Source: Bolinopsis microptera
Lineage: Eukaryota > Ctenophora > Tentaculata > Lobata > Bolinopsidae
Length of the DNA: 64,000 nucleotides
Assembly: GCF_026151205.1 (NCBI RefSeq)
Contig: NC_087079.1
Location: 13,045,945 to 13,109,944 of the forward strand
Direction of reading: 5' to 3'
This document shows positions 36,604 through 45,800 of this stretch, piece by piece; within the stretch, counting starts at the first letter, position 1, and each line of letters opens with the position of its first letter. A program made the position numbers and the translations under genes. The notes beneath the pieces are model-generated. The model was given only the letters and a program-made list of their open reading frames with translations. It searched no databases and had not been told where the DNA came from.

Positions 36604-38138
36604 ATCAGGGATAGACGCTTTGCCAGTCAATTGTAACCTGTATTTAAGTGTCCATAGATTCAAAAGTATAAAAGATACAGCCATTTCCGACCACAGGTGT
36701 TGCAAATAATTGTTTACACTTAAGTTTACATTGTATAAAAAAATTATTTGACGTCATAAACACCCCTTGATGACGTCATCAAGTTTACCGTTTTTAAAAC
36801 TTGATTTTTGACAAAGTAATAACTTTTAAAATTAATTTTAACCCATTAAGAAGTAATTTTATTCAAAATCTGAGGAAATTTTCATCTTAGATAATTGTTC
36901 AAGCATTCTGAAAATCTACCGGAAAGTTTTTCTAGCTTGCTCCTTCATAAAGATATTCGTCATTGAAGTTTGTGCTTTTTTGAAGAATTATTTTATAAAA
37001 ACGTCAATTTTGCGATTTAGTATTCTCTGGTGTTGGGCCATACCTTGGGTTGTGGAGCTCAGTTCTGCTTCCTATAGGTATAAATTGTGCATTAGGCTAG
37101 TTTTAAAGTTGAAAATCGAAAAGTTGCACACGTGGGGACACGCCCAAATTGATAGAAAATTGCTAAAATCACTGAAAATTGCTGTTTTCGTCATTTTCTG
37201 TCAACTTTAGAGTGCCGTTGTGATTACAGTTCTTCTTGAAATACTTTGAAACTTTGCATGCTTATCAAGCTATATATAAAACAATTACATGCAAAAATTT
37301 ACGGCGATTCAATATTGAATGCGCACGCAACGTCCGCTCAAAGTTTGCACGTGCGAAAGGTGAGAATTTTGCTCATTCGTGATTTCCAACAAATTCTGCT
37401 TTGCCACGACAGTTTAATGTCATTATATATGAATTTAATGCCAACTTGAATGAGTATTAAGTGGCATATTCAGTCAGTGATCGACCGATATGCTTACCTA
37501 AACACAAGGAAATGTTTTTAAAGGAAAAATTTCGAAATTGTTGAAACTTCCTCCTTATTAATGAAGATATCAATTTATATTTCGACTTTATAAAGTACCC
37601 TGACATTATAATCAAAAAGAGATGATATTTTACCAAAACCCATAATCATGGGTAGAGTGGACCGCTGCCAGTGTCTCTCTTTCCCAAACAAAAGGAAATG
37701 ATATTAATTTGATTGACCGTTCTCAAATGCAAAATGATACCGAGAATGAAATCGGTCGCTCGCTTTTCCCATTCATTTACAATTGTAATAGATTAAGAAG
37801 AACTGCCCAAAGGCAGCTGTACTCGGCAATAAAGATTCAATAAACTTCAGTTTATTCAATAAGTTATAACTACCACCCTTGTCCCTTACCCCGAAATACT
37901 AGGTATCGACCCGAACGCAACCCAAAGAGATTTGTACAGCATCTGATTGATGTAATCAATCGAAACTAATTACAATTCGTAAGCCGTGAATGAATGGGAA
38001 AAGCGAGCGACCGATTTCATTCTCGGTATCATTTTGCATTTGAGAACGGTCAATCAAATTAATATCATTTCCTTTTGTTTGGGAAAGAGAGACACTGGCA
38101 GCGGTCCACTCTACCCATGATTATGGGTTTTGGTAAAA
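36604..38138 (+). repeat. Hairpin unit U4 (arm 36604-37628, hairpin H4 37629-38138)
   Basis: The arm is complete and shows the intact site where U3 is interrupted. H4 is 510 bp because its loop carries an extra segment at about 37797-37955, starting AGAAGAACTGCCCAAAGGCA and containing AATAAA motifs. This segment is absent from the other three loops. Confidence 0.8.
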
Positions 38139-38163
38139 TACATACATATATATATAGTATATA

Positions 38164-38584
38164 TACTTCACGACAATCTGTTGTAAAACAGGGGTTCCAG
38201 AAAACCCACTTCCCGATACTCCTGAAACATGAAATTTTTTTACAGTCGATTTGGACAAGGTCTAGACGCCCTGCAAAGTTTCATATCTCTAACTCAATTT
38301 TAACATGGTTTTTAAGGCACCTGAATATGGCGATTTTGGGTTTTTTACCTAATTTCGTATTACATGCTGGCGCGTATTTTGCGCAAATTTCTTAAAAACC
38401 TCCTCATAACTATTTCTTATTCCTGTCATCTTTAACATTGAATTAGAATGTTTTGAACTTAAATATGCCTGCTGAACTACTTTCGATGAGTCTTAATGCC
38501 TGGAAAACAATAAAGGGGATATACTAGTATAGGGGGTAAATAGTATTGTGAATATAAGGGCGACGGTAATGCTTGCCAGCATTG
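38164..38584 (-). repeat. Inverted centre unit C4
   Basis: It is the inverse of C3 (31087-31513): it starts TTCACGACAATCTGTTGTAA and ends GCTTGCCAGCATTGTGA. It shares with C3 the shortened form without the GC-rich hairpins. It marks the right edge of the hairpin composite; the core of the 14.4-kb unit resumes after it. Confidence 0.75.
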
Positions 38585-39295
38585 TGACAATTCCCAGCAC
38601 TTCCAGGCTATCAAATTAACTTACACTACTCAGCATTGCTTATCAGGGTGCCATAAACATTCATCACATATTTTCTTTAATGTGTGACAGAGTAAACCTG
38701 AATGCACCATCTAACGAAAAAAGTCGTCAAATATGTAGGTAATGGTCATATGTACCCATCCAATTAACTGGAAACTAAAAAATTTGGTCAAAAACGGCAG
38801 CAAGGGGTCCATATTTACTCCGTCACATGTTTATAGTGTGACAATGTAACCATTTCCGTGCCGGCCGTATTTAAGCGATATCTTATCACCTGATTAAGAT
38901 ATCTTTATGTGACAAAGTTAGCCTAGAGGATGAGACGATTATCCTAACCATCAAGGGTTTAAGTAATTTCATAGTGTGACAAAGTCAACTACACTGTGCC
39001 TTCTAATAGGGTCACTTATATTTACCAATATCCTCAAACTCAAATGAACGTGTCCTTATAATTATATGCTCTCTCGTACCACAATTAGAACGTCTATTAT
39101 TTTACTCTTAGTTCCCAAAAATTATTTCGACAAAAATTTTGGCGGCCCTCTCGTAAATTAATGGCACATATAAAATATAAATGTTTGCATTGCATTGACA
39201 CTTTTATTTGTCACTAGGACACTATACAATATACATGTACTTGTAGTTAAACTTGAATTATTTCACGTTCAATTCCATTGGAAATAGTTTTCAAC

Positions 39296-39460
39296 CAAAA
39301 CCCAAAATTGGGTAATAATATAAAGTGCATGGAACGTAACAAAAGTTTCCTTTTTCCAAATAAAAGGAAATGATATCAATTTAAATTACCGTTTCTGTAC
39401 TAAACGCGAAATGTTGCCGAGAATGAAATCGGCCGTGAATGAATCAGAATTAGAAAAGCG
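39296..39460. repeat. Decayed single-arm relative of the H hairpins
   Basis: It contains CCAAAACCCA, then TTTTTCCAAATAAAAGGAAA, TGATATCAATTTAAATTACC and CCGAGAATGAAATCGG in the order of an H stem arm, but diverged and without the second arm. It lies just outside the 14.4-kb unit. Confidence 0.6.
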
Positions 39461-39689
39461 AACGACCAATATAAACTGAAGTGTTTTTTCACATTATCTG
39501 GCATCCTGAGGATAGAAATAGCCGCAGAGATATATGTTTATCTTAGAAACATAGTATGTCCGCAGGCTAGGTTATCGTCAAGGGAAGCATTACCTTACCG
39601 CAGATGTTTACTTAACGGCTAGGAAAGATTCATAGATTCTTCTACTGGGTTAACTTCCGGTTACCTGATTAAGATTTGTATATGAAGTC

Positions 39690-39752
39690 TTGACCCCCAT
39701 ACCATTGTCGTGACCCCCATACCATCATGTCGTGACCCCCATACCATTGTCG
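39690..39752. repeat. Short tandem repeat, three copies of GTGACCCCCATACCAT
   Basis: Three units of about 23 bp, each carrying TGACCCCCATACCAT and then TGTCG. No further context was found. Confidence 0.6.
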
Positions 39753-40020
39753 GTCCACTTAGTGTCGGGTGCAAACGTGAGGTAAAGTAAGATCATTTCC
39801 AGAAATTTCAGAAATCCTCCAGAAATTTCAGAATGTTTAAGGGCTGTTCCACACCAATTATACAGTCTTAAAATATTTATTGATTCGTTGAATCAGTCAG
39901 TCGGCTAAGCTAATTTATCATTCGATCCCACCGCCAGCTCATTTCCGGACTTGTGTCTTATTTTCAATTTTCAATTTTCTTTGTCCATCAAATTTTCCTG
40001 AACGTCACGTATTATATTAT

Positions 40021-40294
40021 TGACTTTTTCCGCCAAGTGACCCTTGAAAACATCATATACTAGTAGAGTTTTCTGTGCCTCCAGCAGACCAAGGAGAACC
40101 TTTCCGTCGTTAACTTACGGCACAATAAAGTTCTCATAGTTGTCATATTCTGGAGAAAAAGTTCGAAATGCACAAATTTTTGAAAAAATTTCAACGGACT
40201 TTAACTTGGACGGACATTAATTGAACGGACATTAAAATGAACGCTAGGGCCTCCAGCGTTCAAGTAATGTCCGTCCAAATAAGGTCCGATAAGG
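40021..40294. mobile_element. Right part of the split pogo-like element
   Basis: It resumes the element cut at 24069, in the same orientation, and ends with the TIR CCAAATAAGGTCCGATAAGG followed by TA (40295-40296). It matches the right end of the full copy at 46237-47112. Confidence 0.7.
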
Positions 40295-40855
40295 TAGGTA
40301 GATACTGAGCTGATAATCATACAGAAGGTGTAGTATAACTATAGGCTTACCTTCCATATAAAGTTGGTTTCATTCAAAAATATTGATATTTGACCATTAA
40401 TTTATGGGCCAAAATCGATCAAATTTGGTGTGTATGCCCAAATATGGTCATATGGTTTTTGGCTCATAACTCAGTCATCGATTCCCGATGTGGTGGCTCA
40501 GTCTGTTTATAAACAAGAAAGGTGGAAGGCTGACGTAGTCTGTATTTAAACAAGACTTAGACTTAAAGTGTAATGTACTATTACTAAATAAAACGCTCTC
40601 GTAACGATCGAAAACTAATAATCCAAATCCCGACGAATACTCGGTGACAATTTTAGAAGTCCTTATCTCCCAAAAACCTTATTTCATAAAAAAGGGCTCG
40701 TAAAATCTAATAAATATAGAAAAGGCCGAAGAACTAAAGATAAAAAGGTAAAGGTTCGAATATAAAATAGATGCGTGAGATAATATTAAAATTAAGAAGT
40801 GGCAAAAAACCGGTGAATAAAATTAAAGCCTAGCAACATCTACTTAACTACACCA

Positions 40856-41435
40856 GTTTTGCCAAGGACATTGTCCGACGTTGTTATCAGGCACGTAGCC
40901 AGGATTTTTGTTTGGGCCTGGGGGGGGCCTCGGCGAGCGCTGCGGCAGGGGTCTGGTGGTGCAGCCCCCATGGCGGGGTCCAGGGGCGGAGCCCCTTGGC
41001 CTTTGCTGGGGGCTAGGGGGCGCAGCCCCCCCAGATAAATTTTGAGAAATGGGTGTTTTAGACGACATTCGGCATTAAATAAATTTTTTGGACAGCAATA
41101 AACTGGAACTGAAAAGAATCAAGTACTCACGTAAATTTGGTAACACAACAGCAATCTGCATTCTCCAATCAGAATTTACGATTTACTCAGGCCTCATTCT
41201 CTCATTTTCTTAAGCTTTTGACATTTCCTACGGTCTAGGGGACAAGGATGATGGAATAAGTACATGTATAGTGGGATTTGGGAAAACAGTACCGACTGCA
41301 GTCATAAACACAGCCCAGTTACCAGGCGACCATGGGGATTAGGGGGCTTATTTTTTTTTCTGGGGTTCAATTTTTTCTGGGGGAGGGCTGCAGTTCCCCT
41401 GGAAAAACCCCTCCCCCCTCGGGCCCCGGCTGATT
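40856..41435. repeat. Pogo-like fragment (40856-40888, inverted) followed by a GC-rich interspersed repeat
   Basis: The first 30 or so bases are the inverse of 23903-23930 (TTGCCAAGGACATTGTCCGA). From 40889, GGCACGTAGCCAGGATTTTT opens a G-rich repeat with GGGGCGCAGCCCCC palindromes, ending near GGGCCCCGGCT at 41420-41430. Repeats starting with an ACGTAGCCAGGATTT-like phrase are widespread in animal genomes; the family name is not assigned here. Confidence 0.5.
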
Positions 41436-41769
41436 AAGTAATATGTGAACGATCCCTAAGTTCATTGCTGCATAATTCTGTATTATTTGATGGAAGTTTC
41501 AAATCAATTCATTTCCTTTGCTGGCTGCCTTAAGAATGGTTTTAGAAAACAGAAATTTGACTGTAAAATAGTACTTTAAGACCCCAATATTATTATTAAT
41601 AAGGATTAAGGCAAGATAAATTAATATTATTTTCTACTGTTTTTTCATCATGCCTGATCAGGTTCCTGTTATATGGAACGTATGTTACCCTAAATCTAAT
41701 ATTAAGCTTCTGAAAGACTTGCTTTTTTACTAGTAGTAGTACTAGTAGAGACAAATATTTATCATGTAA

Positions 41770-41915
41770 ATAAAAAATGCGAAGAATCTAGAAGTAATTC
41801 ATCTGGTGGGTCAGCATGGTCTATTCTCATTCAATCTAGAAGTAAATGTTATCAAAAAATGCGAGGAATCTAGGAGTAGATGTTATCAAAAAATGCGAGG
41901 AATCTAGAAGTATAA
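41770..41915. repeat. Degenerate tandem repeat containing AAAAAATGCGAGGAATCTAG
   Basis: The phrase occurs at about 41774, 41855 and 41888, with TAGATGTTATC or TAAATGTTATC between the later copies. No gene was seen in 41436-42869 around it. Confidence 0.55.
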
Positions 41916-42869
41916 GAGTATAGGGGTAGATCAGATCAGAGCGCAGTAAATGGAGGGATCATGATTAGGTGGAATTGAATCAATAAGTCCCTAGCTTCCT
42001 GGACAGAGGGGCTTATAAGTGTCGGTTCCCGGAAATATAAATAAAGATATAATCGTAATCTGATTCAGATGTCTAGGTTGGGAATTTAACTGGATCAGTG
42101 GATGTCACTGAGTCTAAAAAACGTGCAAACAAGTTAGAAACAGAGGGGTGAAGTGTCTTTGACTTGATCGCTGAGGACGGATTCCGCTCATTTTTTAAAT
42201 TTTTCGCATATTTTCTCTTGCTGAAAACCATACCCATTGTATTTATATATCATTTAGTCGCCCATTATTTTTTATTGTAGCGCTGTTTTCGTTTTACTAA
42301 CTGCTCCTTTTATAATGCTGTATCAAATAAGGTTTATCATACGCAATATATATCCTGAAATGAACAAATAGTGAAATAGTGAATTACATCACTTTCATTA
42401 TTTCATTTATGTATTTCTATTTTAACGGGTGATACTCGTAAAATATCTGTTCCATATATTTGATATTGTCCAACTCGGCGCGCGTCCTGGTAGGTTGTAA
42501 ACCTACAATTTCTATTATATGTCGCTATAAGGTATTGTCTTTTTAAAATTTTCAAATATGATTGTTACTGTGCAGTAAATAAACATGAATTGTCCTGTAG
42601 GAAACTTTATTATTGAGGCCAGAATGATTGTAATTGAGCATCCATGGATGTCCAGGCACCTGGCACAGGCTCACTTATCAGCTGAGTGACAAATGTGTTG
42701 AAGCTAGTGTCATCTTGACCTGATTTTTCTTCAGCAGTGCCATCATCCTTTTATTATGATCCAATTTGTGTTACTGTATCTTTAATTACTTTAAGTATGC
42801 TCACTGTTCTACTTTTAGATAGGAGACAAACAAAAAAAGAAAACAAACCCCCTCTAAGAAAAAGTGGAA

Positions 42870-45800
42870 ATGATTCATTTAGTGGCAGTGATGCTAATTC
42901 TTGCATCCTTGGACCAAGCAAAATCAGGTAACGAATTTATTCATTTAGTCAGCTTATGGGCCTATCTTAAATAAAATCAATTAAAGTTTATATTTCTGTT
43001 TCTTATAAACTTAAAAATGTAGTTCTAAGGAGCAATGCTCCTGGCTCCAAAATTTCACTGTTCAGGGTCTCGTTTCCCCATCTCCCCATCTCCCCCATCT
43101 TCCCGTCTTCCCGTCTTCCCGTCTTCCCGTCTTCCCGTCTTCCCGTCTTCCCGTCTTCCCGTCTTCCCGTCTTCCCGTCTTCCCGTCTTCCCGTCTTCCC
43201 GTCTTCCCGTCTTCCCGTCTTCCCGTCTTCCCGTCTTCCCGTCTTCCCGTCTTCCCGTCTTCCCGTCTTCCCGTCTTCCGTCTTCCGTCTTCCCGTATTC
43301 CCGTCTTCCCGTCTTCCCGTCCTCCCGTCTTCCTGTCTTCCCGTCTTCCTGTCTTCCCGTCTTCCAGTCTTCCCGTCTTCCCGTCTTCCCGTCTTCCCGT
43401 ATTTCCGTATTCCCGTATTCCCGTCTTCTCGTATTCCCGTATTCCCGTCTTCCGTCTTCCCGTCTTCCCGTCTTCCCGTCTTCCCGTCTTCCCGTCTTCC
43501 CGTCTTCCCGTCTTCCCGTCTTCCCGTCTTCCCGTCTTCCCGTCTTCCCGTCTTCCCGTCTTCCCGTCTTTCCGTATTCCCGTATTCCCGTCTTCTCGTA
43601 TTCCCGTATTCCCGTCTTCCGTCTTCCGTCTTCCCGTATTCCCGTCTTCCCGTCTTCCCGTCCTCCCGTCTTCCTGTCTTCCCGTCTTCCTGTCTTCCCG
43701 TCTTCCAGTCTTCCCGTCTTCCCGTCTTCCCGTCTTCCCGTATTTCCGTATTCCCGTATTCCCGTCTTCTCGTATTCCCGTATTCCCGTCTTCCGTCTTC
43801 CGTCTTCCCGTCTTCCCGTCTTCCCGTTTTCCCGTCTTCCCGTCTTCCCGTCTTCCCGTCTTCCCGTCTTCCCGTCTTCCTGTCTTCCCGTCTTCTTGAC
43901 CATTGTTAATGATCTGGCCCGGCGCGCGCTACTTCGTAGCACTTGCCGTTGACCATTGTTAATGATCTGGCCTGGCGCGCGCTACTTCGTAGCACTTGCC
44001 ATTTCGAGAAGAAAGAGGCGCGCGCTACTTCGAAGAAATTTAGACGAGTAACATCCGTCAACACTTGCCGTTGAGAAGAAAGCGACGCACGCTACTTCGA
44101 AGAAATTTAGACGAGTAACATCCGTCAACACTTGCCGTCGAGAAGAAAGCGACGCACGCTACTTCGAAGAAATTTAGACGAGTAACATCCGTCAACCTGT
44201 CTTCCCATTTCTTCCCAGAAATCCTTACTGGCTAGCGATATTACTACAGGGTGATCGCCTTTTCACAGCATGTTGAACTCCGCGCGCGCTCGCTAGTTCA
44301 TTGCATTTGCACGCTTCAAATATTCCAAGAATGCAATTGTACCGCGTACCACGTGATACGATTCAGCCAATCAGAGAACAACAATCTGCAAAGTTAAAGC
44401 TACGCAGTTTTATAAGGCCTAAAATATGACTTTTCGCGATAATTCAAAATCTACGTTGTTTTCAATTTTCCCCCTGGGGGGGGGGGGGGAAATGTTATTT
44501 TTGCGAAACGAACATTTTGCAAAAAACCGGAAGACGCTATCTCTTTTACTTTCAAAGTTAGGCTCCAGCCAGTAAGGTTTCTTGGGTTGTCTTCCCGTCT
44601 TCCCGTCTTCCCGTCTTCCCGTCTTCCCGTCTTCCCGTCTTCCCGTCTTCCCGTCTTCCCGTCTTCCCGTCTTCCCGTCTTCCCGTCTTCCCGTCTTCCC
44701 GTCTTCCCGTCTTCCCGTCTTCTCGTCTTCCCGTCTTCCCGTTTTCCCGTCTTCCGTCTTCCCGTCTTCCCGTCTTCCCGTCTTCCCGTCTTCCCGTCTT
44801 CCCTACAGGGTGTACCGTATAAAGTGTGACTTTTTTCCACTTTAATAGTTTTTGACAGAATTAAACTTCACGGTTATATCTAACTAAATTTTGTATTACT
44901 AAAATAAATTCAAACACTACGTATAAGTTAAATTTAATGGACCAATTATCAATTCATTCATGAAAACAACTCCCCATCAGATCCCAAGGTGAGCGGCTGG
45001 GATGACGAAGACTGGTTAGATCCAACTATACAAACCACCAATTACGGCGATGGTACATATTATAATCAAAGTGCAAGCATACTAGATAGTACGGAAGTAC
45101 AATTCAAAACTGATTCTCTTTTGGGGAGCAATGATCTTATCTACATTGTATTCGCCAATGAGAGATGGGAAATGACCGGAAAGCTCATTTTAAAATTTGA
45201 GGAAAGGATGGTAATCAACCCTTACGACTGCGTGGCTAACCCAGAATTCTCCGCCACCTTACCGAGTGAAAACGAAAAGATCTGGACCGTTTCTTTTAAC
45301 GACGAACTAAGGCTAACAATAGATGTCAATGGGGTCATCGTTTACAACTTTTTGATGTCAGAATGTACAGTATCGTATTGGAATGAAGTGTGGAAAAAAG
45401 GCTCAGTATCCATAGATATTGACACAGACGATTCCAAGGATATAATACTGGACGGTTACAGGGCAAGTACGTCTACCGGTCTCCCCTCTCCCTGTCTCTC
45501 CGTCTTCCCGTCTCCCCGTCTTCCCATTTCTTGTCTTCCCTTGTCTTATTTCCATTTATATCTTGCTAATCTTTAAGTTTAGGCCATATAAGCATATCAT
45601 AGAACCAAAATAATTTCGAACATTACGCATAAATTAAATTTAATGGACCAATTATCAATTCATTTATGAAAACAACTCCCCATCAGAACCCAAGGTGAGC
45701 GGTTGGGATGACGAAGACTGGATAGCTGCAGACACAATCACCAAAAATGACGGAAGTGGTGATTATTATAATCAAACTGGAAATGTAGATAGTGCGGGAA

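Larger units (their letters stand above)
24660..39055. mobile_element. 14.4-kb unit with perfect 35-bp TIRs and 4-bp target duplication TTAT
   Basis: Bases 24660-24694 (starting GGACACGTTCATTTGAGTTT) are the exact inverse of 39021-39055. TTAT lies on both outer sides (24656-24659 and 39056-39059). The core outside nested insertions is about 2.2 kb and carries many copies of a motif like TGTGACAAAGTAAAC, both before 28670 and after 38590, which ties the two ends together. Nested inside are a mariner-type MITE, a LINE and a hairpin composite. No transposase is visible, so the unit is non-autonomous. Confidence 0.75.
24070..40020. mobile_element. About 16-kb insertion inside the pogo-like element, bounded by 47-bp direct repeats
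   Basis: Bases 24023-24069 and 40021-40067 read as the same 47 bp, ending CATATACTAGTAGA, and lie at matching positions of the pogo-like element. The full copy at 46237-47112 differs here (CATATAGTACTAGTG), so both halves share a copy-specific variant. The simplest reading is one element split by an insertion with duplication of 47 bp. The outer flanks of the insertion, 24070-24659 and 39060-40020, contain no recognisable gene; 24073-24297 has short ORFs only. Confidence 0.5.

Noticed and set aside
43035..43952. Long ORFs on both strands (about 300 codons each) with repeats like SSRLPVFP and GRREDGKT
   Set aside because: They are the three-frame products of the 8-bp CTTCCCGT minisatellite; both strands are open, there are no domains, and the same happens at 44451-44845.
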